A DNA stretch of 64,000 nucleotides from assembly GCA_023251255.1 (NCBI GenBank), contig JAHEZD010000007.1, positions 38,396 through 102,395 of the forward strand. The letters are read 5' to 3'. The position numbers and the translations under genes were made by a program. Below the pieces are notes generated by a model that worked only from the letters and a program-made list of their open reading frames with translations, was not told the DNA's origin and did no database searches. The first letter of the stretch is position 1. The number at the start of each line of letters is the position of its first letter. Source of the stretch: Chitinophagaceae bacterium. GTDB taxonomy: Bacteria > Bacteroidota > Bacteroidia > Chitinophagales > Chitinophagaceae. Below are positions 34,711-42,048 of this stretch, piece by piece.

Positions 34711-36693
34711 TCATTCCGTAAACCCCACCATTTTATGCAGCTTCTTGGGGTCGTACACTTTGCCGTTCTTGATAACGGTGCTTACCTTCCTGATATTGCT
34801 GATATTATCCAGGGGGTTGGCATCCACAATGATGATATCGGCATCCTTGCCAATGTCCAATGAGCCTGTTTTCAACTCCTTGCCCATTACACGGGCAGGC
34901 GTTATGGTGGCCGTGGTGAGCGCCTGCATGGGCGTGAGGCCGCCCTGCACATACAGTTCCAGTTCCCTGTACAAACTGTAACCGGGCATGCCCATATCCG
35001 TTCCTGCTACTATGGGTATGCCCCTATCGAACATGGCTTTGACCACTTCTTTAATGGACCGGATATACCCTTTTAAAGCTTCCGCTTTTTTTGGGGCCAT
35101 ACCCGTATTCTTGAACAGCTCCTGCAGCGGCAGTGGAATGGAGGAGAAATTGGGTTCAATGAGCGTGATATCATCTTTTAATGAACGGAGCGACAGTTCA
35201 AAGACACCGAGGGTGGGGTCCACCACTATATGGTGGTCCTTCAGGAACTGCAATACGGAATCGGTCTTGCCAGCTTTCAGGTCAATGGCAAAGGTTTTAC
35301 GGTCCAGCTTCATTACATCCGTGATATAGGTAATATGGTTTACCTGGTCCATACCGCTGTCAATGCCCTGCTGCAAGCGCATGCCTTCGGGTATATGCCC
35401 CGTAACGGACAGGTTCAAGCGGTGGGCCTCCTCGCAAACAGCCTTGACTACAGCCGGCTTCATGCTGCTGTAGATTTTTATCTGGTCAAACCCATTGCCC
35501 TTGTAGCGCTGAACGGCGGCTTTGGCCTCTGCCACATTATCGGCCTGTATAATGCCCAATGCTTCTGGCCCCTTTCCATCTATGATGCCGGCCTTCAAAA
35601 TATGTGGGCCTACTCCTTTGCCCTCGTCAATGGCTTTTTGGATGGCGTTGATATAGCCAAACTCATTGCCGCAATCACGCACCGTGGTAATGCCTGCTGC
35701 TAAATAAGCGGGTCCCCATTCGCCCTGTTCAAAATGGGCGTGCATGTCCCACAGGCCGGGCAAAATGGTTTTGCCCGTTGCATCAATAACCGGCGTTCCT
35801 TCCTTCAGCTTGAACTTGGCTGTGGTGATGTTCTTGATCTTGCCATTTTCAATGACTATAGTAGCGTTTGGGATGGTCTTGTTGTTCACCACGTCCACCA
35901 CGGTACCGTTCATGATGTAGAGTATTTTTGAACTGGCTACATTGGTGCTATTGGCCGAGGCAAACAGGCGCATACTGTACACGGCCGCCTTATTGATAAA
36001 ATCAGGCAATAGGGACTCATAGGGTTCCAGCATCATTTCCAGTTTATCGCCTTCTGCATCATTGGTAATCAGGCAGTACAGGTGGCCTTCCCTGTCTGTC
36101 CATACCAGTTCGTTGCCCCAGATCAGGCCAGCAATATTGTAGCGTTCAAGAACGGTTTTGTGGTTGTTCAATGATATGGTGTCCATACCGTCCAGCATTA
36201 CCTGCACCTGGCCATCGGGCAGCATGGAAATGCGTTTGGGGCGTTGGTGCCTTTTCCAGTACTGTATGAGCAGCATCTGGGCGGTGCCCGGTGAGTAGCC
36301 TGCAATGGGGAAACTATTGGGCTTTAATGCAATACTTGAACTGGTACTGTCCTTCCGGATGGACACTTGGTTGTTGATGATGGAGATGCTGTCATCTATC
36401 ACGCTCATTCTTGAAGTCTTGCCCTTGATGGTGAAATTGGTTGGCTCCTTGGTAGCTGCATCCAGCACTATGGAAGCTTTTAGGGGAACGGCGCTGCCCC
36501 TGTCCACAAACCTGAAATCCACCTTGTACACCGTGCTGCCGCCACTCTTGGTGACCACATATTTTTCCTTGCCAATTTTCTGCTCAAACTTGTGCAGGTT
36601 ATAGGTGGCAGAGTCCCAAGTGGCTTGCTGGGCAAAGGAACCAGTGGCCACTATACTTAGCGTTGTGGCAAGTAACAGGGGTAAAATGCGCAT
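34711..36693 (-). CDS. Secreted amidohydrolase (imidazolonepropionase-like)
   Basis: A 660-aa protein with signal peptide (ILPLLLATTLSIVATGSFAQ). The first ~250 residues are a beta-rich domain of unknown role. From ~265 a metal-dependent hydrolase of the TIM-barrel amidohydrolase superfamily follows. It opens with TGKTILPGLWDMHAHFEQGE (HxH metal site). Further His residues are in VTGHIPEG and VNHITYIT, and the late Asp is in GTDMGMPG. It ends with LDIGKDADIIIVDANPL, the small composite sheet typical of these enzymes. Likely a periplasmic cyclic-amide, lactam or dipeptide hydrolase (prolidase-like); the exact substrate cannot be assigned. Confidence 0.87.
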   Translation of the reverse strand: MRILPLLLATTLSIVATGSFAQQATWDSATYNLHKFEQKIGKEKYVVTKSGGSTVYKVDFRFVDRGSAVPLKASIVLDAATKEPTNFTIKGKTSRMSVIDDSISIINNQVSIRKDSTSSSIALKPNSFPIAGYSPGTAQMLLIQYWKRHQRPKRISMLPDGQVQVMLDGMDTISLNNHKTVLERYNIAGLIWGNELVWTDREGHLYCLITNDAEGDKLEMMLEPYESLLPDFINKAAVYSMRLFASANSTNVASSKILYIMNGTVVDVVNNKTIPNATIVIENGKIKNITTAKFKLKEGTPVIDATGKTILPGLWDMHAHFEQGEWGPAYLAAGITTVRDCGNEFGYINAIQKAIDEGKGVGPHILKAGIIDGKGPEALGIIQADNVAEAKAAVQRYKGNGFDQIKIYSSMKPAVVKAVCEEAHRLNLSVTGHIPEGMRLQQGIDSGMDQVNHITYITDVMKLDRKTFAIDLKAGKTDSVLQFLKDHHIVVDPTLGVFELSLRSLKDDITLIEPNFSSIPLPLQELFKNTGMAPKKAEALKGYIRSIKEVVKAMFDRGIPIVAGTDMGMPGYSLYRELELYVQGGLTPMQALTTATITPARVMGKELKTGSLDIGKDADIIIVDANPLDNISNIRKVSTVIKNGKVYDPKKLHKMVGFTE

Positions 36694-36725
36694 ACCAAAA
36701 TTTTTATAAAAGTAATGGATAAAAC

Positions 36726-36759
36726 AAATCGGGAGCAGGTTTAAACCTGCTTCCGATTT
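36726..36759 (-). terminator. Terminator after the secreted paralogue gene
   Basis: A 17-bp stem without spacer (36726-36742 / 36743-36759, one G-U type pair) followed on the minus strand by TGTTTTATCC. It lies 63 bp past the stop codon at 36823. Confidence 0.7.
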
Positions 36760-36822
36760 AGCGCACTTGTTATGCCTTTATACTTTTGCCGTTAGGTAAG
36801 CTGGACTGCTGTTTATTGCCAC

Positions 36823-37590
36823 TTAAAAGGTAGGACCAGTAAATGCAATAGGGCATGTAGGCCATTGTGAAATATTGCCAGAGGCATCCATCAAAGAAAA
36901 CTCAACCTCATAAGCCTTGTTGTCAACAAAATCAAAGGCTCCCGAACACATACCGTGACCAATAGTAATTTTATCTTTTGCGGCATTGATATAGTAAATA
37001 GCTTTTTCTCCAGTAGCAACATCCTTTACAGTGGCCTTGATTATATAGTTTGCAAGGGAATCATTGGCGGCATAGGAAAAATTTACATCTATGCCAGGGC
37101 CGCAACCAAAAGCATGCTTGGCCTTATCAAGGTATTTTGGTTGGGCTGTCCACTGTGGTGCTTCCTTGTCAATGCCTTCTATTACTTTCCATTTAATCTT
37201 AATTGGCTTGTAGGTTTGGCTATCATACATCCTTACTCCTTCATTTGCTGGAAGGCTATCAATACAGAGTTCATATTCCTTTCCGGCCCGGAGGTTTTCG
37301 ATGGGTACCAGGATTGCCTGGGCAATACGGTATTGGCCAAGCAAGGTTTCCTTCACTTCCAGCTTGATCCTGGCATTTCCCGATTTCAGGTAAACCGCAT
37401 ATTTCTTATTGAGGCCAACAATCACATCCATACTGGCTGCATAGCCATCCAGCACAAAGATTGGGTTTTGCTTTATGGTGCCTGGTGCTGGCCAAACAGA
37501 TAAGCTGCTTGCGGCACATTTGGCAAAGGATGCCACCGATAAAAGCAATAATGCCAGCAAAAAAGTGGCCTGCACTGTAATACGCTTCAT
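36823..37590 (-). CDS. Secreted protein, tandem paralogue 1 (unknown function)
   Basis: A 255-aa protein with signal peptide (FLLALLLLSVASFAKC). The mature part shares a clear layout with the upstream gene at 37669-38451: SSLSVWPAPGTIKQNPIFVL, LDGYAASMDVI, VKETLLGQYRIAQAILVP, GKEYELCIDSLP, AFGCGPGIDVNFSYA, GHGMCSGAFDF and YEVEFSLMDASGNISQWP. Conserved Cys in GCGPG and GMCSG may pair. The beta-rich pattern recalls a repeated Ig-like fold. No lipobox and no T9SS sorting domain, so probably periplasmic. Separated from its paralogue by 78 bp and likely co-transcribed. Function unknown. Confidence 0.75.
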   Translation of the reverse strand: MKRITVQATFLLALLLLSVASFAKCAASSLSVWPAPGTIKQNPIFVLDGYAASMDVIVGLNKKYAVYLKSGNARIKLEVKETLLGQYRIAQAILVPIENLRAGKEYELCIDSLPANEGVRMYDSQTYKPIKIKWKVIEGIDKEAPQWTAQPKYLDKAKHAFGCGPGIDVNFSYAANDSLANYIIKATVKDVATGEKAIYYINAAKDKITIGHGMCSGAFDFVDNKAYEVEFSLMDASGNISQWPTCPIAFTGPTF

Positions 37591-37668
37591 TGTACTGTTT
37601 ATAGAAAGATACCGTTAATGCATGGATTACATAAACTGCTGATGACCATTTTCTGGGGAAAATAAGTA

Positions 37669-38451
37669 TTAGCGGCCTGAATCCTTTTCAGGCTTTGGCC
37701 TGGTAAAAATTAACCCACAAGTTGGTGATTGGGCAAAGTTACCCGAAGCATCCATCAGGGAGAACTCCACTTCATAGTTTTCCCCTTCTCCAAAATTGAA
37801 CGCCCCGGAACACATACCATGCCCTACGCTAATTTCTTTTTGGGATACCCCAATATAATAGGTTGTGCGTTTTCCTGTTTGCAAGCTCTTAATAGTGGTC
37901 TTCACTAGATATTCGGATTGTTCAGATACAGCAAAGGAGAAGTTGACATGGATGCTTGGCCCACAACCAAACATTGCATAGGATTTGCTTTTCTCTTTGG
38001 GCATTGTTAACCATTGTGGAGCGTTATTGTCTTCTTCAGTGGATACGGTCCATCTAGGCGGGATATAATCACCTGTTCTCGGGTTCCAAACGCGGACACT
38101 TTGATATTGGGGAAGGTTATCAATGCAAAGTTCGTATTCCTTGCCTGCTTCCAACTTGCTGGCAGGAACCAGTATTGCCTGTGCCAGATAGAATTGCCCA
38201 GTGCAGGTTTCTTTTACGTTCAACTTGATTTTGGTATTGCCCGCTTTCAAATAAATGGGGAACCTGCTGTTGAGACCATAAATAACATCCATGCTTGATG
38301 CATACCCGTCCAATACAAATACGGAATTCTTTTTTATGGCGCCAAGGGATGGCCATACAGATAAACCACTGCTAGTACAATCAGCAAAAGCATTGGTTAC
38401 AGATAGTAATGTAGCAACTACAAAAGCTAGGTGTTTGAGAATACGTCCCAT
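37669..38451 (-). CDS. Secreted protein, tandem paralogue 2 (unknown function)
   Basis: I start at ATG 38451 because MGRILKHLAFVVATLLSVTNAFA is a normal signal peptide; the frame is open 27 codons upstream without one. The mature 240-residue part is paralogous to the next gene downstream: SGLSVWPSLGAIKKNSVFVL, LDGYASSMDVIYGLN, AGKEYELCIDNLP, MFGCGPSIHVNFSFA, GHGMCSGAFNF and FSLMDASGNFAQSPTC match it block by block. The C-terminal tail differs. A tandem duplication is the simplest explanation. Function unknown. Confidence 0.75.
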   Translation of the reverse strand: MGRILKHLAFVVATLLSVTNAFADCTSSGLSVWPSLGAIKKNSVFVLDGYASSMDVIYGLNSRFPIYLKAGNTKIKLNVKETCTGQFYLAQAILVPASKLEAGKEYELCIDNLPQYQSVRVWNPRTGDYIPPRWTVSTEEDNNAPQWLTMPKEKSKSYAMFGCGPSIHVNFSFAVSEQSEYLVKTTIKSLQTGKRTTYYIGVSQKEISVGHGMCSGAFNFGEGENYEVEFSLMDASGNFAQSPTCGLIFTRPKPEKDSGR

Positions 38452-38630
38452 AAGCGTTTTTCCATTAGATGCAGCAAGATAGGAATTACACAAAAAGAGC
38501 CAAGGGCAAGCCCAGCCGCGAAGCAAAAACATTTATCAACAAAACCGTTGGCCATTGCTTGTGCAATACCAGTGACTTTGCGGGCAACACATCCTTGGTA
38601 CTTAGCAATAGAACGGTACAAATAAAAAAA

Positions 38631-38658
38631 CCGCCTTGAATCGTGAGAAACAAAGCGG
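38631..38658 (-). terminator. Terminator of the tmRNA gene
   Basis: On the minus strand an 8-bp stem CCGCTTTG / CAAGGCGG (one G-U type pair, 12-base loop) is followed by TTTTTTTATTTG. It lies about 20 bp beyond the mature tmRNA end. Confidence 0.8.
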
Positions 38659-38677
38659 CTTTATCTTTTGGAGTAAG

Positions 38678-39047
38678 TGGAGCCGACCGGACTCGAACCG
38701 GTGTCCAAACAAATTCGCCATAGGCTTTCTACATGCTTAGTTGATTATTCATTGTCGGGAAGAAACCGGAATCCAACAAACCAATCAATTCCTTAGCTGC
38801 ATGGTCTTAAGTTGCAGGCACAGCCTATTGCAACAGCATCTTTTTTTGGTTTGAGTCGGCGGCGGCACTTGGAAAAAAGCTAAACCTGTGCGGCGGCCCA
38901 AATGGTTACTTAATCACTGATTAAGCAGCCATGGCATACTGAGTATTGCCATTTGAATTTTGTATATTCAGATTTACGTGCTAATTATACAACGCACGGC
39001 ATGCTTACACCTACAAAGAACTTTGCTGTCAAAACCAATACGGCCCC
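38678..39047 (-). ncRNA. ssrA: Transfer-messenger RNA (tmRNA), tag GNTQYAMAA
   Basis: About 370 nt on the minus strand. The tRNA-like ends are visible: 5' GGGGCCG pairs with 3' CGGCTCC (one G-U), and the T arm GGTTCGAGTCC precedes the 3' end. Only the discriminator A follows in the DNA, so CCA is added later. The reading frame GGC AAT ACT CAG TAT GCC ATG GCT GCT TAA (38950-38921) codes the degradation tag GNTQYAMAA, close in form to Bacteroidota tags such as GENNYALAA. tmRNA with SmpB frees stalled ribosomes and tags their products. It has its own terminator. A nuclease gene ends only 6 bp before its 5' end, so its original promoter seems displaced. Confidence 0.93.
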
Positions 39048-39053
39048 AAAAAA

Positions 39054-39344
39054 TTAATCAGCCTTATATTTCAAAATTAATCTTTCCATAATTGCAGGAT
39101 GGGATTTTATATCAGCTATGAATTTACGACTCTTCATATTTTTAATGTGCTGTTCTATTAATCTTGCCTGCTTGAATCCCAATCCTTCGTATTTATAATA
39201 CATGGTCCAATAGTCTGCTTTTGAAGAGAAACTATTTTTCATTTTCTTTTCTAAATGCTCCTTGAACCTTTCTTCAAAATTCAAACAACTACCAATATAG
39301 TACCTGTCAAGTTCTGATGAATATAATATGTATACATCTGCCAT
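39054..39344 (-). CDS. Small GIY-YIG nuclease-domain protein
   Basis: A 96-aa protein that is almost entirely one GIY-YIG domain: DVYILYSSELDRYYIGSC contains the YIL and YIG strands, followed by ERFKEHL (the conserved Arg), a Lys-rich loop and FKQARLIEQHIKNMKSRKFI (the conserved Glu helix). Such single-domain proteins resemble UvrC-N/YhbQ nicking nucleases and are frequent near stable RNA genes in Bacteroidota. Its stop lies 6 bp before the tmRNA 5' end, and the sequence just upstream of its ATG is a second copy of the tmRNA 5' end. This suggests a small mobile unit at this site. Confidence 0.85.
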   Translation of the reverse strand: MADVYILYSSELDRYYIGSCLNFEERFKEHLEKKMKNSFSSKADYWTMYYKYEGLGFKQARLIEQHIKNMKSRKFIADIKSHPAIMERLILKYKAD

Positions 39345-39357
39345 TTAAGTGTTGTTC

Positions 39358-39440
39358 GGCATGTTACACCTGCAAAGATTCCGATAATTATCGGAATTGC
39401 TGTCAATGCCGATAATTATCGGCACAATACGGCCCCAAAA
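39358..39440 (-). repeat. Partial second copy of the tmRNA 5' end carrying two palindromes
   Basis: On the minus strand GGGGCCGTATTG, TTGACAGCAA and CTTTGCAGGTGTAACATGCCG repeat the first ~50 nt of the real tmRNA (39047 downward) with few changes. The copy is interrupted by two palindromes sharing CCGATAATTATCGG (39407-39424 and 39378-39397). It then runs into the GIY-YIG leader and has no tRNA-like 3' half, so it is not a functional tmRNA. Confidence 0.8.
39378..39424. repeat. Pair of palindromes with core CCGATAATTATCGG
   Basis: ATTCCGATAATTATCGGAAT (39378-39397) and TGCCGATAATTATCGGCA (39407-39424) are both perfect palindromes with the same 14-bp core and different, self-complementary flanks, 9 bp apart. 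Confidence 0.85.
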
Positions 39441-39449
39441 GTCTGGCGG

Positions 39450-39457
39450 CAAACTTA
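39450..39457 (-). promoter_or_regulatory. -7 promoter box before the tmRNA 5' copy (TAAGTTTG)
   Basis: Minus-strand TAAGTTTG fits TANNTTTG and stands 10 bp before the first base of the tmRNA-like copy. It is probably the original tmRNA promoter, now reading through the copy and the nuclease gene into the real tmRNA. The -33 element is not clear. Confidence 0.55.
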
Positions 39458-39517
39458 CCTCTTTTTATCCATTTGTTAATCTCTTTACCAATTGGTAGTA
39501 ACTGATTCGGAACTATT

Positions 39518-39588
39518 GTCAGGAGCTTGTCGAAACCGGCTTAGGATTACGATGTAAAGTCGCCTTCTACAGTAGTTCGACAAGCTCA
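39518..39588. repeat. REP-like inverted pair (GAGCTTGTCGAA / TTCGACAAGCTC)
   Basis: GAGCTTGTCGAA (about 39523-39534) and TTCGACAAGCTCA (39576-39588) are inverted copies of the REP-like motif also present near 2.1, 41.9-42.0 and 48.1 kb. Confidence 0.7.
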
Positions 39589-39683
39589 CTATAACATTGC
39601 TCAGGCTGGCAGCCGGTTATTCAAAATGAGTGATTGCCTACCAATTACTGAACAGCAATTGGCCCTGAAGCAATGCCCATTAT

Positions 39684-39734
39684 TGAAACATCTACTTTGA
39701 AACATTTTAAAATGTTTCTGCAAAAATTGTTTCA
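39684..39734. repeat. 51-bp quadruple-heptamer element (C1, core TGAAACA)
   Basis: TGAAACA at 39684 and 39698, TGTTTCT at 39713 and TGTTTCA at 39728 (steps 14, 15, 15). The central spacer TTTTAAAA is palindromic, but the outer spacers (TCTACTT and GCAAAAAT) do not pair, so only the heptamers keep the symmetry. Confidence 0.8.
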
Positions 39735-39738
39735 ACAA

Positions 39739-39789
39739 TGAAACAAAAAAGGATGAAACAATTTAAAATGTTTCAAAAAAAATGTTTCA
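39739..39789. repeat. 51-bp quadruple-heptamer element (C2, core TGAAACA)
   Basis: TGAAACA at 39739 and 39754, TGTTTCA at 39769 and 39783 (steps 15, 15, 14). It lies 4 bp after element C1 and uses the same heptamer. The outer spacers are A-rich on both sides and do not pair with each other. Confidence 0.8.
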
Positions 39790-39814
39790 AATGCTGGAGG
39801 TTGTGAACCATTCG

Positions 39815-39846
39815 TTGCCCATAGCGGACTTTCCTCCCTAAGTTTG
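39815..39846 (+). promoter_or_regulatory. Promoter of the MutS-family gene (TTG-N21-TAAGTTTG)
   Basis: TTG at 39815-39817 and TAAGTTTG at 39839-39846 fit the Bacteroidota -33/-7 pattern. This supports the ATG at 39865 as start rather than the upstream in-frame TTG at 39844, which falls inside the -7 box. Confidence 0.6.
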
Positions 39847-39864
39847 TGCTTTGCAGATTTTATT

Positions 39865-41673
39865 ATGGGCAATACAATAACAGCAGTATCCTATTACACA
39901 AATAGGATTGAGATGCTTTCAAAGGAACTGGTTGAACTGAAAAAGAAGAGCGCACAAATTGCATGGGTGCGTTTAGCCGTTTTTTTGGCTACCACCTTGG
40001 CAATCAAGCAACTATGGGTGAGCGATGTTGTTATTCTGTTGGGTACTATAGTAGTGGGCATTGCTGCGTTTTTATACTTATTGTCACTAAATGCCAACAA
40101 TAAAAAGCAGCAGTTCAACACAGAATGGCTCATTCACTTGAACAAAGAAGAAACGGACATTCTGGACCACCATTACCTCCACCGGGAAACTGGGGAGCAG
40201 TTCAACCCGCCAATACATGCCTATGCCAATGACCTGGATATTTTTGGCAAGGCTTCAATTTACCAATTCATTAACAGGTGCACTTCCGAACAGGGCAAAA
40301 ACTTGCTGGCTGAACACTTGCTGGCGGCCCAGTCCACCAGCTTCATTAACCAGCAACAGGAGGCTGTAAAGGAACTAAGTGGCAAAACATCGTGGATGCA
40401 GCAGTTCCTGGCCCATGGACTTGGCAACAGGGTTACGCAAAGCACCCAAAATAGGATCAACACTTGGCTACAGGAGCAACAAAGCGTTTTCATTTGGAAG
40501 GGCTGGTCATGGTTCGTGAACCTCTATTCCATTTTGACACTTGCCTCCTTGGGACTCTATATTGCCGATGTGATCAGCGGCTATACCTTTTACCTATTGA
40601 CTTTTTTTTATTTCGTATTTGCTTTTTACCAGAGTAAGAAGATACAGCCTACCTATAAGCTGCTCAGCAAGATTGTGGATGAGGTAAGCACTTTGTACCA
40701 GCAATTGGAATGGCTGGAAAAAGAAACATTCAGCAACCGCTATTTCAATGAACTGCTGCAAAAAATACGGCCCAACGAACAAACCACTGCGTCTGCTGAA
40801 ATCAATGAGCTGAAAAGGATACTGGACAGGTTTGATGTGCGTTTGAATGTGTTCGTGTTCTACTTCCTGAACAGTTTCCTGCTATGGGATACGAGGCAGA
40901 TGCTGTCCTTAACTGCATGGAAGCAAAAAAACAGCGGTTTCCTGAACCAATGGTTTGAGGCCATTGCTGCCACGGAAGTGAGCATCAGTTTGGCCACGCT
41001 CCATTACAATCAACCTGCATTCTGTTTCCCTACCATCAGTGATGAACATTTTATTTTTGAAGGCATTGAGGTTGGTCACCCATTGATCCAGGAAACAAAG
41101 CGGATCAATAATTCCTTTGCATTGGCAGGAACCGGTAAAACGGCACTGGTAACTGGTTCCAATATGGGTGGCAAGAGTACCTTTTTGAGGAGTATTGGTG
41201 TGAACACGGTGCTGGCTTTAATGGGGGCACCCGTTTGCGCGGGGCGTTTTACCATCAGCAATATTGAACTGATGAGCAGTATGCGTATTGCGGACAACCT
41301 TGCTGAAAGCACTTCCACTTTTTATGCTGAATTGAAGAAACTGCAAACCATTATTGAAGCAGTGAAAGCTAACAGAAAAGTATTTATCCTATTGGATGAA
41401 ATACTACGGGGCACCAATTCGCTTGACAGGCACACCGGCTCGAAGGCACTGATCAAACAGCTTATCCATCAACATGCAGTTGCTATTATTGCCACGCATG
41501 ATGTGGAACTGGCCAATATGGAAAAGGACTTTCCAGAAGCCATCAGCAATTACCATTTTGATGTGCAAGTGGCCAATGATGAACTATACTTCGATTACAA
41601 ACTGAAACATGGCATTTGCCAAAGCTTGAACGCTTCCATCCTGATGAGGAAAATTGGGATAGAGATGGACTGA
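39865..41673 (+). CDS. Membrane-anchored MutS-family ATPase
   Basis: A 602-aa protein from ATG 39865. Two hydrophobic helices near residues 30-70 and two more near ~210-255 (FVNLYSILTLASLGLYIADV, FYLLTFFYFVFAFY) flank a soluble stretch. A MutS lever-like helical part and the MutS ATPase domain follow: TGSNMGGKSTFLRS (P-loop, ~425-440), STSTFYAELKKL, Walker B FILLDEILRGTNSLDR and the switch ATHDVELA. It has no mismatch-recognition (MutS-I) or Smr domain, so it is neither MutS1 nor a typical MutS2. Transmembrane MutS homologues are widespread in Bacteroidota but poorly studied. A role at the membrane in DNA handling is inferred only from the fold. Confidence 0.85.
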   Translation: MGNTITAVSYYTNRIEMLSKELVELKKKSAQIAWVRLAVFLATTLAIKQLWVSDVVILLGTIVVGIAAFLYLLSLNANNKKQQFNTEWLIHLNKEETDILDHHYLHRETGEQFNPPIHAYANDLDIFGKASIYQFINRCTSEQGKNLLAEHLLAAQSTSFINQQQEAVKELSGKTSWMQQFLAHGLGNRVTQSTQNRINTWLQEQQSVFIWKGWSWFVNLYSILTLASLGLYIADVISGYTFYLLTFFYFVFAFYQSKKIQPTYKLLSKIVDEVSTLYQQLEWLEKETFSNRYFNELLQKIRPNEQTTASAEINELKRILDRFDVRLNVFVFYFLNSFLLWDTRQMLSLTAWKQKNSGFLNQWFEAIAATEVSISLATLHYNQPAFCFPTISDEHFIFEGIEVGHPLIQETKRINNSFALAGTGKTALVTGSNMGGKSTFLRSIGVNTVLALMGAPVCAGRFTISNIELMSSMRIADNLAESTSTFYAELKKLQTIIEAVKANRKVFILLDEILRGTNSLDRHTGSKALIKQLIHQHAVAIIATHDVELANMEKDFPEAISNYHFDVQVANDELYFDYKLKHGICQSLNASILMRKIGIEMD

Positions 41674-41748
41674 GTTTCCCCACCCCACTATCAACTCTAA
41701 AAAATTACCCCTCATTGCCATAATGGGAAACAGCATGAACAAAAAAAT

Positions 41749-41771
41749 CCTCCCGAAATAATCGGGAGGAC
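41749..41771 (-). terminator. Intrinsic terminator at the end of the division/wall cluster
   Basis: A 9-bp stem TCCTCCCGA / TCGGGAGGA with a 5-base loop. On the minus strand it is followed by TTTTTTTG, so it serves leftward transcription from ftsZ, 278 bp past its stop. It may also slow transcription of the convergent MutS-family gene. Confidence 0.75.
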
Positions 41772-41875
41772 CAACAACTAAAAACACCTATAAAGAATCA
41801 AGGACAAAAAAGGTAATGGTTGCCACGCTTCGATAAACTGCCAATGACACATGGAGTTTCTTCTGGTGACGGGCC

Positions 41876-42041
41876 TTCGCCAGGCTCAGGCTGACATCAT
41901 CCTTCGTAAGCAACGGCTTCGTAGAATGATTGATTTGCTTCCATCTGTCATCATCGATGTTTTTGTTCGCGAAGCAAACATGGGTTACTCAGTGTGACAC
42001 CAGCTTCGTAAACTGTATGCTTCGACTAGCTTAGCATGACA
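41876..42041. repeat. Degenerate REP-like units downstream of ftsZ
   Basis: TTCGCCAGGCTCAGGCTGACA (41876-41896) and TTCGACTAGCTTAGCATGACA (about 42021-42041) are direct, diverged copies of the REP-like motif found at three other places in this window. Confidence 0.6.
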
Positions 42042-42048
42042 GCTTAAA

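Larger units (their letters stand above)
41674..42048. other. Intergenic region with terminator and REP-like repeats
   Basis: This gap lies between convergent genes. It contains the leftward terminator (41749-41771) and degenerate REP-like units (TTCGCCAGGCTCAGGCTGACA at 41876-41896 and TTCGACTAGCTTAGCATGACA at about 42021-42041), with several TTCGTA/TTCGATA fragments between them. No gene was seen. Confidence 0.65.

Noticed and set aside
38670..38700. A tRNA gene suggested by GGTTCGAGTCC
   Set aside because: This T arm belongs to the tmRNA 3' end; no anticodon arm is present.
39378..39424. Rho-independent terminators
   Set aside because: The two palindromes lack T-runs on either strand and have no loop.
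39358..39440. A second tmRNA gene
   Set aside because: Only the first ~50 nt are present and they are broken by palindromes; no tag frame or tRNA-like 3' half follows.
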